From: Akkermansia sp.
GTDB taxonomy: Bacteria > Verrucomicrobiota > Verrucomicrobiia > Verrucomicrobiales > Akkermansiaceae
Reading direction: 5' to 3'
Assembly (NCBI GenBank): GCA_024405435.1
Contig: JAKSOU010000008.1
Span: 1-53,842 of the forward strand
DNA: 53,842 bases
A program made the translations under genes and the position numbers. The notes under the pieces were generated by a model. The model did no database searches, was not told where the DNA came from, and saw only the letters and a program-made list of their open reading frames with translations. Below are positions 6,820 through 17,500 of this stretch, one piece after another. Each line of letters starts with the position of its first letter. Within the stretch, counting starts at the first letter, position 1.

Positions 6820-9081
6820 GTGATTCTCCGTAGCAAGCTGATAGCACTTGTGGCGGCCGCGGCGCTTTGTTCCCCGGCCGCGGCCGCTCCCCGCACGCAG
6901 TTGGTGAACGACGACACGGCGGAGGAGGTGGGGGCGGACGAGCTGGAGGAGACGGTGGAGACCGTGCGCCTGGGCGGCGAGGACCGCATGCCCGCCATCC
7001 AGGAGGGCGTGGGCGAGGCCGACGCCTACGACCGCACCGCCGCCCCGAACGCACCCACCAATGTGCGCACCCAGGAGGCGGAGGCCACCACCGGCGCGGA
7101 GGGCATGCCCCTGAAGGACACGGAATCCGTGCTGGACATCTCGTCGCCGGACCCCTCGCGCGTGGCGTACGCGGGCACGCGCAAGAACGCGCGCACCATG
7201 TCGCTGACGGTACCGGGGCCGCGCGGGCTGATAACGGACCGCAACGGGGAGGTGATGGCCACATCCGAGGTGGCGTACCAGCCGGCCATCCTGTTCAACC
7301 AGCTGGAGGACGAGAGCGACGCCGCGATTGTGGCGGTGGGGCGCCGCGTGATGGCGGATTTCGCGAAGCTGGGCATCAAGGTGGCGGAGAAGACGGACGA
7401 GCAGCTTATCGACCACTACCGGCACCGCCGCTGGCTGCGCCTGCCCATAGGCCCCATCCTGCGCGAGGGGGAGGTGGCGCCGCTGCGCAACAAGATCGCC
7501 AAGATCGCCCACGGGCAGCTCACCGCGCTCTACATCCGCAACTATCCCGCCAAGGAGACCGCCGGGCACATCCTGGGCTACACCGGCGCACAGGCCAAGC
7601 TGCCCACCGGCCCCATCAACCACAACGATCCCATCTTCGCACGCCAGGAGGGCCGCTCCGGCCTGGAAATGCAGTTCGACAAGCAGCTCTCCGGCCAGCC
7701 CGGCGTGTGGCGCCTCATGTTCGACGAGGAGGGGCGCAAAATCCTGGACGAGCTGCAGGTGAAGCCCAAGCCGGGCGGCACGGTGGTGACCACGCTCAAC
7801 CTGGAGTGGCAGCGCGCGGCGGAGGAGGCCCTGCGCAAGAACACCCGCGGCCGCGGCGCCTTTGTGCTGGTGGATGTGAACACCGGGGAGGTGCTGGTGC
7901 TGGCCTCCGTTCCCAATTTCGACCCCAACAAGTTCATCCCCTCCATCTCCCAGGAGGAGTACGACAAGCTGCGCAACGACAAGAACACGCCGCTGGTCTC
8001 CCGCGCGTTCGCGGGCGTGTACCCCCCCGCCTCCACCTTCAAGACCATCACGGTGGCCTCCGCCCTGCGCTACGGCGTCATCAAGGAGACCACCCGCATC
8101 TTCTGCCCGTACTCCATCCGCATCGGCAACCATGAATTCCGCAACGCCAGCAAATTCGTGGGCGACCTGGACTGCGTGGGCGCCATCCAGCTCTCCAACA
8201 ACCCGTTCATGTACCAGATAGCCGCCACGCGCACGCCGCACCTGGGCTCACGCCTGTGCGAGACCGCGCGCCGTTTCGGCTACGGGCGCGTGACCGGGCT
8301 GCCGCTGGCGGACAAGGCGGGCAACGTGCCGGACGAGGCGTGGATGCACCGCAACTACGGGCGCGGCTACGCCACGGGCGATTTCGCCAACATGGCCATA
8401 GGGCAGGGCGCCATCCTGGCCACGCCGCTGCAGGTGGCGCACGCCATATCCGGCATTGCCAACGGCTCCTACCTGCCGCGCCTGCAGCTGGTGCGCCAGG
8501 TGCTGGATTCCCGCGGCAACGTGGTCTACCAGTTCCAGCCCAGCGCGGAGAACTCCATCAAGGAGTACTCCACCGCCCTGGAATCCGTGCGCAAGGGCAT
8601 GCGCGCCGTGGTGGAGGGCGGTACCGGCCACCGCGCCGCACTCAGCTACGTCTCAAACGCCGGCAAGACCGGAACCGCCCAGTGGGGCAAGCAATCCGAC
8701 GACTGCCGCCTGGCGTGGTTCGCGGGCTTCATCCCGGCGGACAACCCGCGCTTCGCCTACGCGGCGCTGTACGAGGGGCTGCCGCACCAGCGCATCTCCG
8801 GCGGCCACATGGCCGCGGCCATCGTGCGCGCGTTCTTCGAGAAGGTGCGCCCCAGCATGAAGAAGGCCCTGGAGGAGAGCACCACCAAGCTCACCGGTAC
8901 CGTGGCCGGCGAGGATGAGGAAATCCAGGATATCGAGGTTATCGACGAGGAGGCCGCCGCCGCGCTGGAGGCCGAGGAAAAGGCACGCGCCGCTCAGGAG
9001 GCCGCCGAGAAGGCCAAGGTGGAGCAGCAGCAGCGCCGCCAGCAGCGCAGCGGCTGGGACGACGGCCGCTCCCGCGACTAG
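6820..9081 (+). CDS. mrdA: PBP2-type peptidoglycan D,D-transpeptidase
   Basis: This 753-residue protein crosslinks peptidoglycan in the periplasm. The N-terminus is an export signal or anchor (MILRSKLIALVAAAALC) followed by about 100 acidic residues of low complexity. The dimerisation domain begins near PGPRGLITDRNGEVMATS. The transpeptidase domain has the catalytic STFK with S405, SNN at S459 (the SxN motif) and KTGTA with K616. The C-terminal 70 residues are rich in Glu, Ala, Lys and Gln (KARAAQEAAEKAKVEQQQ), a likely coiled coil uncommon in this family. The GTG at 6820 is chosen because an ATG at 6790 lies inside the -35 box. No rodA is visible beside it, so the elongation role is by homology only. 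Confidence 0.9.
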   Translation: MILRSKLIALVAAAALCSPAAAAPRTQLVNDDTAEEVGADELEETVETVRLGGEDRMPAIQEGVGEADAYDRTAAPNAPTNVRTQEAEATTGAEGMPLKDTESVLDISSPDPSRVAYAGTRKNARTMSLTVPGPRGLITDRNGEVMATSEVAYQPAILFNQLEDESDAAIVAVGRRVMADFAKLGIKVAEKTDEQLIDHYRHRRWLRLPIGPILREGEVAPLRNKIAKIAHGQLTALYIRNYPAKETAGHILGYTGAQAKLPTGPINHNDPIFARQEGRSGLEMQFDKQLSGQPGVWRLMFDEEGRKILDELQVKPKPGGTVVTTLNLEWQRAAEEALRKNTRGRGAFVLVDVNTGEVLVLASVPNFDPNKFIPSISQEEYDKLRNDKNTPLVSRAFAGVYPPASTFKTITVASALRYGVIKETTRIFCPYSIRIGNHEFRNASKFVGDLDCVGAIQLSNNPFMYQIAATRTPHLGSRLCETARRFGYGRVTGLPLADKAGNVPDEAWMHRNYGRGYATGDFANMAIGQGAILATPLQVAHAISGIANGSYLPRLQLVRQVLDSRGNVVYQFQPSAENSIKEYSTALESVRKGMRAVVEGGTGHRAALSYVSNAGKTGTAQWGKQSDDCRLAWFAGFIPADNPRFAYAALYEGLPHQRISGGHMAAAIVRAFFEKVRPSMKKALEESTTKLTGTVAGEDEEIQDIEVIDEEAAAALEAEEKARAAQEAAEKAKVEQQQRRQQRSGWDDGRSRD

Positions 9082-9154
9082 CCCGCCCGCCACGCCATCC
9101 ACGGCAGCCCTCCACGCCCGCGGAACACCCGTAACACCCCCACACGTTTCCACC

Positions 9155-9460
9155 ATGATTTCGGAACTCTCCATCAACGTCTCCCAGAACGGCGGCGCGT
9201 GCACGTACGTCCTCACCGGGCGCATCGACTCCACCACAGCACCCCAGCTGGCCGCCAACATCCACCTGGAGGGGGTGCGGGAGCTCGTGTTCGACCTGGC
9301 GGGGATAGACTACCTCTCCTCCGCGGGGCTGCGCGTGTTCCTGCAGGCCCAGACCACCATGAACAAGGCGGGCGGCGCCATGCGCATCATCCATTGCCGG
9401 CCGCACATCCAGGGGCTCTTCTCGGCGGTGGGGTTCACCGCCATCATGGATATCGCCTGA
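9155..9460 (+). CDS. STAS domain anti-sigma factor antagonist-like protein
   Basis: A 101-residue single STAS domain. It shows the antagonist features: a strand with YVLTGRIDSTTAPQL, then LVFDLAGIDYLSSAGLRVFL, where the DYLSSAGLR serines correspond to the phosphorylation site of SpoIIAA/RsbV proteins, and a C-terminal helix FSAVGFTAIMDIA. Such proteins bind an anti-sigma kinase or a partner-switching complex when unphosphorylated. No kinase, phosphatase or sigma gene is adjacent, so its partner lies elsewhere. It starts 73 nt after the PBP2 stop and is followed by a strong terminator, so it may be the last gene of that transcript. Confidence 0.88.
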   Translation: MISELSINVSQNGGACTYVLTGRIDSTTAPQLAANIHLEGVRELVFDLAGIDYLSSAGLRVFLQAQTTMNKAGGAMRIIHCRPHIQGLFSAVGFTAIMDIA

Positions 9461-9497
9461 GCACCGCGCAACACAACCGCACGAATCCGCGCAAAAG

Positions 9498-9530
9498 GAA
9501 AGGGCCATGCAACCGCATGGCCCTTTCTGT
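9498..9530. terminator. Bidirectional terminator between STAS gene and rpsI
   Basis: GAAAGGGCCATGC (9498-9510) pairs perfectly with GCATGGCCCTTTC (9515-9527) around a 4-nt loop. T-tracts or A-tracts on either side suit termination of both convergent units. Confidence 0.88.
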
Positions 9531-9553
9531 TGTTCTCGGAAAAATAGCTTGGA

Positions 9554-9958
9554 TCAGCGCTTGCTGAACTGGAAACGCTTGCGGGCGCCGGGACGGCCGG
9601 CCTTCTTGCGCTCCTTCATGCGGGAATCGCGGGTCAGCAGGCCCTGCTCGCGCAGAAGCTTGCGGTTCTCCTCGTCAATCATCACCAGGCTGCGGGCAAT
9701 CGCCAGGCTGATGGCGCCCGTCTGCCCGTGAATACCGCCGCCGCGGCACACCACGCGCACATCATACTTCTTCATGGTGTTGGTGGCGTAGAAGGGCTGC
9801 AGCACCACGTTCTGCAGGGCATACGTGGGCAGGTACTCCTCAAAGCTGCGGCGGTTGATGGTGATGTTGCCGCTCTTGCCCTCCTCCACGGGGGTGAGCC
9901 AGGCGTGGGCGATTGCCTCCTTGCGGCGGCCGGTCGAATTGTAGGGGGTGGTAGACAT
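9554..9958 (-). CDS. rpsI: 30S ribosomal protein S9
   Basis: The 134-residue protein is S9, a small-subunit protein whose basic C-terminal tail reaches the P-site tRNA. Diagnostic features are the N-terminal TGRRKEAIAHAWL, the central GGGIHGQTGAISLAIARSL, and the conserved end GARKRFQFSKR, where the terminal arginine contacts tRNA. It lies 13 nt downstream of rplM, the standard bacterial rplM-rpsI order, and shares its promoter. Confidence 0.98.
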   Translation of the reverse strand: MSTTPYNSTGRRKEAIAHAWLTPVEEGKSGNITINRRSFEEYLPTYALQNVVLQPFYATNTMKKYDVRVVCRGGGIHGQTGAISLAIARSLVMIDEENRKLLREQGLLTRDSRMKERKKAGRPGARKRFQFSKR

Positions 9959-9971
9959 GGTTGGAGATGGG

Positions 9972-10403
9972 TTAGGCGATGGTTACGGCTTCGGGGTTCT
10001 GCGCGGCGTGCGGATGCTCCGCACCGGCGTACACCTTCAGGCGGGTGGCCTGCGCACGGCCCTGGCGCGTGTGCGGAACCATGCCCAGGATGGCGTGCTC
10101 CAGAATCAGCTCCGGGTGCGTCTTGCGCAGCTTGGCCGGCGTGGTCACACGCTGGTTGCCCACGTAGCCCGTGTAACGCGTGTAGATTTTCGTGGTCTCC
10201 TTCGTGCCGGAGAGCACCACCTTGTCCGCGTTCACCACGACCACATAGTCACCGCAGTCCACGTGCGGGGTGAAAATTGTCTTGCACTTTCCGCGCAGCA
10301 GGTTGGCTGCCTGCACGGCAACCTGACCGAGCACCTTGTCGGCGGCATCGATCACATACCACTTGCGCTCGATTTCCTGAGCCTTGGCTGAGTATGTTTT
10401 CAT
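9972..10403 (-). CDS. rplM: 50S ribosomal protein L13
   Basis: The 143-residue protein is L13, an early assembly protein of the large subunit. Hallmarks are WYVIDAADKVLGQVAVQAANLLRGK, reported here only as its pieces WYVIDAADKVLGQ and AANLLRGK, the strand DCGDYVVVVNADKV, and the late motif ILEHAILGMVPHTRQGR. It is first in the rplM-rpsI operon on the minus strand. The leader of about 60 nt (10404-10463) includes a GC-rich hairpin, GGGTTCCCC-like; autoregulation through the leader is known in other bacteria but is not shown by this sequence. Confidence 0.98.
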   Translation of the reverse strand: MKTYSAKAQEIERKWYVIDAADKVLGQVAVQAANLLRGKCKTIFTPHVDCGDYVVVVNADKVVLSGTKETTKIYTRYTGYVGNQRVTTPAKLRKTHPELILEHAILGMVPHTRQGRAQATRLKVYAGAEHPHAAQNPEAVTIA

Positions 10404-10469
10404 AATGTTCTAACTGATTTCCGAGGGGGGATAGGCTTTCGCCGTGAATCCGGGGAACCCGGGGCGGGT

Positions 10470-10498
10470 AATCTACTCCCCTTCGCCCCTTTTGTCAA
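10470..10498 (-). promoter_or_regulatory. Promoter of rplM-rpsI
   Basis: On the minus strand TTGACA (10493-10498), a 17-bp spacer and TAGATT (10470-10475). It points away from the infA promoter, so the 10404-10641 gap is a divergent promoter region. Confidence 0.8.
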
Positions 10499-10560
10499 CC
10501 GCATTTTGTGTTTTTCCGCAACTTTTTTTCAAATTTCCCCCCGCGGCGGCGAATTTTCAC

Positions 10561-10589
10561 TTGCCAACGCGCGCCCCCCGCATTACACT
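10561..10589 (+). promoter_or_regulatory. Promoter of the IF-1 gene
   Basis: TTGCCA at 10561-10566, a 17-bp spacer and TACACT at 10584-10589, giving a leader of about 46 nt to the ATG at 10642. Confidence 0.75.
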
Positions 10590-10641
10590 CACACCGCAGG
10601 CGCGCCACACTCGCGCGCGCCCATCCATACATTCAACCATA

Positions 10642-10983
10642 ATGCCTAGACCCCAGAACAACCGTGGACCCCGCCCCCAGGGACGTCCCAACAACTCCGG
10701 CGGCCCCCGCCGAAACAACAACAACCGCCCCCCGCAGACCGCTCCCAAACCCAAGCCCAAGGATGACGACGGCGAGGGCGAGATCGAGCTGGAGGGCGTG
10801 GTCTCCGCCGTGCTCGCCGGCACCATGTTCCGCGTGAAGGTGGCCAACGGCCATGAATTCCTTGCCCACATCTCCGGCAAGATGCGCAAGCGCTTCATCC
10901 GCCTCGTCGTCGGCGACCGCGTCAAAATCGAGGTCTCCCCGTACGACATGGAGAAGGCCCGCATCACCTACCGCATAGGCTGA
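10642..10983 (+). CDS. infA: Translation initiation factor IF-1 with N-terminal extension
   Basis: The last 65 or so of the 113 residues are a clear IF-1 S1/OB-fold: [20 protein letters not shown], then [19 protein letters not shown] and [18 protein letters not shown]-1 binds the ribosomal A site during initiation. Normal IF-1 is about 72 residues; this one has some 45 extra N-terminal residues, dominated by Pro, Asn, Arg and Gly ([18 protein letters not shown]), with an acidic hinge DDDGEGE. The ATG at 10642 is the only sensible start downstream of the promoter at 10561-10589, and the extension stays in frame without interruption, so it looks real. A disordered RNA-binding tail is a plausible reading but is inference. 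Confidence 0.92.
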   Translation: MPRPQNNRGPRPQGRPNNSGGPRRNNNNRPPQTAPKPKPKDDDGEGEIELEGVVSAVLAGTMFRVKVANGHEFLAHISGKMRKRFIRLVVGDRVKIEVSPYDMEKARITYRIG

Positions 10984-11050
10984 TAGCCCCCATTTCATGC
11001 GGGCGGCATGCCATGTTGCAAAAAAAATTGCAAAAAAGCAAAAATTTTGC

Positions 11051-11079
11051 TTGCAATAGTCGGGCATCCATGGTTAAAT
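11051..11079 (+). promoter_or_regulatory. tRNA-Leu promoter
   Basis: TTGCAA at 11051-11056, a 17-bp spacer and TTAAAT at 11074-11079. A short palindrome AGCAAAAATTTTGCT lies directly upstream at 11036-11050. Confidence 0.6.
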
Positions 11080-11098
11080 ACCCCCGCAACATTCCGAT

Positions 11099-11180
11099 GC
11101 GCACGTGGCGGAATTGGTAGACGCGCTAGTTTCAGGTTCTAGTGAGTAACATCGTGTTGGTTCGAGTCCAATCGTGCGTA
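11099..11180 (+). tRNA. tRNA-Leu (anticodon CAG)
   Basis: An 82-nt class II tRNA. Acceptor GCGCACG pairs with CGTGCGT, and the T loop is TTCGAGT. The D loop has the GGTAG sequence and the variable arm is extended, as expected for leucine. The anticodon loop TTCAGGT gives CAG, reading CTG. Discriminator A; CCA not encoded. Confidence 0.93.
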
Positions 11181-11192
11181 TTCCCAGCAATG

Positions 11193-11232
11193 ACGGGGCT
11201 TGCGGTTCATCCGCAAGCCCCGTTCGCTTTTT
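11193..11232 (+). terminator. Terminator of tRNA-Leu
   Basis: ACGGGGCTTGCGG (11193-11205) pairs perfectly with CCGCAAGCCCCGT (11211-11223) around TTCAT, with a T-rich tail soon after. Confidence 0.88.
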
Positions 11233-11434
11233 CCCGATTCCGGGCGAAACACCCCCAAAACACCCCCAAACGGCATGCCAAAATGCCACCAAACCGCCGA
11301 CATGGTTTTGCGGCGCGCTAGTATTCGGCACTAGTGCGGGGGCACACATGTAGGAAAGTTTCGGGCGGAAGGTTCGCGCGCACGCGTGGCGTTCCCGCGT
11401 GCGGCGCGCGCGCGAAAAAAATCGGCTTTCGGCC
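11233..11434. other. Intergenic region before the two-partner secretion operon
   Basis: About 200 nt after the tRNA-Leu terminator with no convincing gene. It contains C-rich AAACACCCCC direct repeats, a small ACTAGT palindrome near 11318-11335, and a purine/pyrimidine alternating GC stretch (GCGCGCGCGC) near 11405. No ORF here has coding character. Confidence 0.5.
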
Positions 11435-11463
11435 TTGCATTTCAAGCCCAAAAGCGTTAGAAT
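11435..11463 (+). promoter_or_regulatory. Promoter of the tpsA-tpsB operon
   Basis: TTGCAT at 11435-11440, a 17-bp spacer and TAGAAT at 11458-11463, with a leader of about 44 nt that is AC-rich and lacks a Shine-Dalgarno sequence. Confidence 0.7.
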
Positions 11464-11513
11464 CGCGTGTCGCAAGACAACAGCACAGTAGCTAACAACA
11501 CAGTAACACATAT

Positions 11514-14500
11514 ATGAAACTTCATCTTCCTTGCCGTCTCCGCCGTGCAGTCGTTCGGGCCCTTTTTGCAGCGGCCACCGTGGTGACCACGCTTGCAAGC
11601 AGCACTTACGCCGACATGATAACCCCGGATGGCCGCACCGCCACGCAGGTGATACAGAGCGGCAACGTGTACGATGTGTACACGAACACCGTGCGGGGCA
11701 ACACCGGCTTCAACAGCTTCTCCACCTTCGACGTGTACGCCGACACCACCGCCAACCTGCATTTGGCTGACGGCACGGGGCGGCTCATCAACGTGGTGCG
11801 GGACTCCTCCTCGCACATCGACGGCGTGCTCAACAGCTACAAGGACGGCCGCATCGGCGGCGACGTGTACTTCCTGAACCCGCACGGCATCATTGTGGGC
11901 AAGAGCGGCGTGATCAACGTGGGCAGCATCTCCATGAGCACGCCCACGGCGGCGTTCGTGGAGCAGCTCATCGCGCGCGACGGCAGCATCTCCCCCACGG
12001 CCACGCAGGCCGTGCTGGCGGGCGACATGCCCATCAACGAGAAGGGCACCATCTCCATCAAGGGCAAGGTGAACTCCGCGAGCACCGCGGAAATCCGCGC
12101 CGGCAGGGCGGAGGTGAAGGGCGGCGAAATCAACGCCAGGGTCAAGCTCAGCGAGATGGTGAACACCGGCGGCCGAAAGGTGGACACCCAGGGCATGTCC
12201 ATCCAGGACGGCAAGCTGAGCTTCGGCGCAACCCCAGCCGGGGAGAGCAAGGCTGCCGAGCCCGTGGCGGAACCCGAGGCCGAGCCCGAGGAGGAAGCGA
12301 CTTCCAGGATGGCGGACATCTCCATCTTTGCGGACAACGTGCTGGTGGACGGCGGCTTCCTGAACGCCGACAGCGTCTATATCGACCCGGACGAGGCATC
12401 GCTGAGCGACACGGCCATCAGCGGTGAATACACGGCAGAGGCGCGCATCATCACCATCAAAAACGTCTCTGTAAAAGAGGGAGAGAAGCTCACCAGCTTC
12501 ACGCTCTATGGCAACAACGAGCTGGAGGCGGGCGACGTGAGCGTCACCATCTCCAACAGCAACATTGTGGCGGATGAGATGAACATCTTCGCCACCGCCA
12601 CCACCGACGGTGCGGAAGCCATCGTCTCCATCACCGGCAGCACCCTCGGCACCTCTCAGGAGAACGCCGCCCTGACCATCTACGCCACCTCCGAGAGCGG
12701 CAACTCCCGCGTGGATATCCAGCGCAGCACCCTCACCGCCGACAACGGCGTGGATGCCGCCGCCATGAGCGGACAGGGCGATGCCTCCCTCACGCTGGAT
12801 GCAGCCTCCTCCGTCAACACGGGAATTGTGTCGCTCGCCGCCGCGACCGTCATCGGCAATGCGGATGTGGGCGTGCATGGCAAGGTCAGCGGCGGCAGCG
12901 CAGTGACCATTGCCGCCACCACGGGCTATGATGGTTCCGATTACACGGAGGGGCAGGATATTTCAAAAATGAAGCTCACGTCGGAGGGCGGCGGCGACGC
13001 CACCGTGACCGTGGACGGGACCGTGGAGTCCGGGGGCACCCTCACCGTGGGTGCGTATGCCGTGGGAACCAGCGGCGATGCCACGGTGGACATCAGCGGC
13101 TCTCTCAGCGCCATGGCCACGGAGACGAAACAAATCGGCGAGCTCGGCCTGGACCGCACCGAGGCCGAAACCGCGAATGAGACGGACTCCGAGGACCAGG
13201 TGAACGCCAAGAACGCCGCCTACTTGGACCGCTACGTCAAATACCTGAAGACGTTGCCGACCGCCGAGGGCTCCACCGGCACCATCGCCGTGGAGGCCGC
13301 CTCCAACGCAGGCGACGCCTCCGTCTCTGTCACGCAGCCTGATTTCAGCTACAAGCTGGAATCCAGCCTGAGCGCGAGCATCAGCGCGGATGCCGCCGAG
13401 GCCGCCTCCGTCATGCTGGCGGGCGAAATAACCAGCGGCAACATCTCCGCCACCGCCAAGGGCAAAACATCCACGCTGAGCGTGTCCATGGATGGCTTCC
13501 TGGAAGCCAGGCCGCACCAGCGCTTTGAGCAGGACGGCACGGTGGTTTCGTTGGAGAAGGCCAACGGCTCCATCTCGCTGGAGGCCGGAACGCACGATGA
13601 CGACAATCCCGATCCCGATGCGCCGGCTCCGTCAAAGAGGGACAGCGTGCTGCTGGAGGTGGCGGGCGTTCTGACAGCCATGCGCGGAGAGCTCGACGAG
13701 AAGGGGGAAGGCGGCGCCATCTCCCTGGTTTCCTCAGGCAGGCTCACCGTTGATGATGGGGCGCTCCTGAGTGCAAGCTCCCACAGCGGAAAGGGCGGCA
13801 CCATCTACCTGGATGCCCCGGAGTACAAGATACTCGCCGGCACGAGCGACTTCGAGGTGACCGGCGACTCCGAGTCCGGCGGCGTTCTCTTGATGAGCTA
13901 CGAGGAGGTGACCGGCGACAACATCAACAATCTTGATGACATGTCCGCCTCTTTCCTCAGCGGCACGTTCAATCCCTCCGATAGCAACAACGGCGGCGCG
14001 CCGAAACTTTTCGCCGCCAATAATCCCACGGATGATTTCACGGATTGGAATGTCGGCTACCACCGCGTGCGCCTCAGCGGCAAGATTAAGTTGAACAAGG
14101 ACATCGACGCCTCCCTCAGCACCACCGCCATTGCGGACAACACGGAAATCGACGGCGGCGGGTTCAGCCTGAAACTCAAAAACAACTTCTCGCACCAGTT
14201 TAACTTCGGCGCCCTGATTACCATCGGCAAGAATGTAAAGATCAAGAACGTGAAAGACTTTACCCTCAATTGGAACCACGAGGGGTATATGGAGGCCATT
14301 CTGAGCACCTATATCGGCTCGCCCACCCGGCTGACGGTGGGCGACAACTTCACGGTTGAGGCTTCCGGCAACGTCGCCATCACCCTGTCCGGCATGTACA
14401 ACACCTACATCCATTTTGGCGACAACGTCAACATCCAGGCGGGCGGGGATGTTAAAATCAGCGCCAAGACCTGGAACGGCATGGGAACAAACCTCTTCTC

Positions 14501-17500
14501 CTCCTCCACCACGAATCTTCTCTCCAAGCTGATTCACTTGGGGCCGGGCACCAACGATATGCCCGGTTTCAATTTGGTGAGTGAATCAGATCTTGTCAAA
14601 TTCAACACCGAGGAGTTCTTTACGCGTCTTTTCCAAACCTTGTTCGGATCTGATGAAGAGCACTATCTAACTAAAACAGGTGAGAACATAAGAAGAGCTT
14701 TTTCCCAGCAATTCGGAATCCGCTTCTCCTATGCATCCGTCACCTTTGGCAATGAAGACCTTCCAAAGACGGTCAGCAGCAGCAGCATCTCGGGCGGAAA
14801 TGTCACCATTGCGGCCGAGTCCTGCGCATCAGTGACCGGCCGCAAGACCACAGAAAACGATTGTTTTTCCCTCTCCGTCGGATTCATCTACAACCAAAGC
14901 AAGATTGATTTGGGCAATGGGGAGATGAAAATTCTTGCCAAGAAAAACAAGAAAGGTGAGGGCGGCAATGTTTCCATCACCAGCACCATCGATAGCAAGG
15001 TCAGTTTGGAAAATGTATACTCCTCCCAAAGTGACGAGTATTCCGTTGGCGTCCTCGCCTCTGTCGGTGTGAACTCCAACACCATATACATAGACAAAGC
15101 CGTAAAAATCACTGCGGATGGAGATATCGACATTGCCGCCAAAAGCGATATCGAGGCCAAGCCCTTCATGTCGCTGAGCAGGGGGACGGATCAAGAGATC
15201 AATGTAGCCAATGCAAAAGACCGTGCGAACAACTATACCGCCAAAGCGGGCACCGTAATCACGTTCGGCGCGAATGTGCTGGTGCACAATAGCGACACAA
15301 CCATCAATGGCACACTGGATTCAAGCGGGGGGGACATCAAAGTGAAATCGGAGACCGACATCCATTCCACCCTGACCATGAACGGCAGTATCCAAAACAC
15401 TTTGGGCAAAGCGAAGACTAAGGAACAGCGGAAAAAAGATGCAAAAGCCAGCAGTCTCACAACGATTGCGCGGGCGCTCGTGGTCCTGAATATTCCTCTC
15501 CTCGGGCAATATGGGGCTGATAGTTGGGGTGAACCCATGAAAATGGAATTTGGCGATACCTTAGATTATCCCAAGTACTGGAGTGGTACCCAAAATGATG
15601 TAAAAGAGACCTTCGAATCCCTCACCGGTTTTCAAAACCAATCCAGTCAGGTGCAAGAAACATGTTGGGATGTTTGCATGGCCACCGATGTTGTCGTCGC
15701 GAAAAACAACTTGACCTTCAACGGAACGGCGAAGGCTGAGGAAGGCTCGGTCGAGCTGAGTGCCACCAGCTCCATTGAGGCGGCATGCGGCGCAGAGACC
15801 TCCATTGTGGGCATTCCCGTCAAGACGGCGGTAGCCGGTGCCGTGGCGGTGCCGGTGGTTGACGGCACCACCGTGTTGACAATCGGCAACTCTGCCGTGA
15901 TTACTGCCGCCAAGGATATCAATGTCAGCTCCTCCACGGAGTTGCCGATGTCCCTGGACCCCATTGGGTGGAGGGATTTGGTGGAGAGTGTGAAGAAGAA
16001 GGGCGTTGAAAAAGTAACCGGGGTCGTCAAGTTTCTTCAAGACGTGGCGGGTTACTGGAGGGATTACCGTGACAACGGGGAATTCGGCGCGCTGGACGCC
16101 CTGACCTCGTCGCATGCCTCCACCTTCATGAGGGATACGGGCTCTAAAAACAAAGATGCGACAGTGGCCGGGGGAGATGTTGTGGTGGATGTACGCAACC
16201 TCGATACCAAGACCATCATACAGGATAATGCGAAGCTCAAGGCCGGCGGGGATATCAAGGTGGACTCCTCCATCACGGGCAAGCAGGCCACCGTTGCCGG
16301 TCGGCTCCCCATATATCTGTCCACAAAGCTCAAATCGTACATGTCCACGGAGCAGGCGACTTCCGGTTTCGGCGCATCGATTATCGTGGGCAAGAAGTCG
16401 CTCAACACCGTCACCTACATTGGGGCGGCCACTCTTGAGGCGGAGCATCTGAATGTGGATGCCACGGGAGATGTGTTCATGCTGGAGTTGAGCGCCGCGG
16501 GAACAGTCGATGCCGCAAAAAATGCGGCCCAGGGCGGGATCAACGTCATTTGGGAGAAAAAGATGACCGTCAGCGAAATCAGCAACGGCGCCAGCATCAC
16601 CCTCCATGGGAAAAAGGAGAAGGACAAGAAATCCTCCGTCACCGCCTCGGACACGAGCACGCTGCTCAGCATAACCGGCATGCTGGCGGACTCCAAGGGC
16701 ACGGTGGCCCTCGGCGCGGGCGTTGCCATTATGGTCAACAAAGCCTTCACCGCAGCCATGCTGGGCAACAATTATCCCATCAACGGTGATTACGAGAGCA
16801 TCTGGTTGGACAACATACTGGGCGATACCACCAAGTCGTTCACGCGCGAAGACCTCAAGGGCAGGGATGCCGCCATCACCCTGAATTTCGCCAGTGACGG
16901 TGATTTTTTGGTGAAGGCGAAGGACACGGGTTTGATCCTCAACGTAGGCATTGCCGGGGCCATAAAACGCGAATCTAGTGGAAACGGCGCCGATATAGCC
17001 GCAAATGTCGGCGTAATCGGCAACACGACCGATACCACCGCCAGGCAGTACCTCGTCAACGTCATTTCTGAACAGGGCGGGAACGACATTACCACCGAGG
17101 CGACGGACAACGCCACTATCGTTTCGGTTGCGGGCGATGCCGCCATCAACTCCTCCGGGAAACAGGACACGGTTGTCGGGGCCGGCGCCGTTTCCGCCAT
17201 CACGGGAACAATGGACACCACGGCCTACGTCACGGATTATAATACAACGCACGTGGCAGTGATAGATCCGGAGACGGGGAAGCAGATAACAGATGGTCAG
17301 GGGAAGCCTGTGTTCACTGACAGTACGCTCGGGGAATTCAAGGTCAATTCAAGCAACGATGCCACCGCGGTGGCGGTGGATGTGGCGGTGGGAATCGGCG
17401 CCGCCAAAGCCGGCATTGCGGCCGGAGTTTCGGTCAACCTGTTGACCGGCAACACGGGCTCCTACCTTACCGGAGGAAGTGTTAATGCGGAGAAAGTGGG

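Noticed and set aside
5887..8241. Minus-strand open frame spanning aqpZ and the PBP2 gene
   Set aside because: It runs across two real plus-strand genes, a terminator and a promoter, and encodes low-complexity Arg/His/Gly sequence.
11457..12878. Minus-strand open frame over the start of tpsA
   Set aside because: It runs antisense to the signal peptide and TPS domain and through the operon promoter; no domain is visible.
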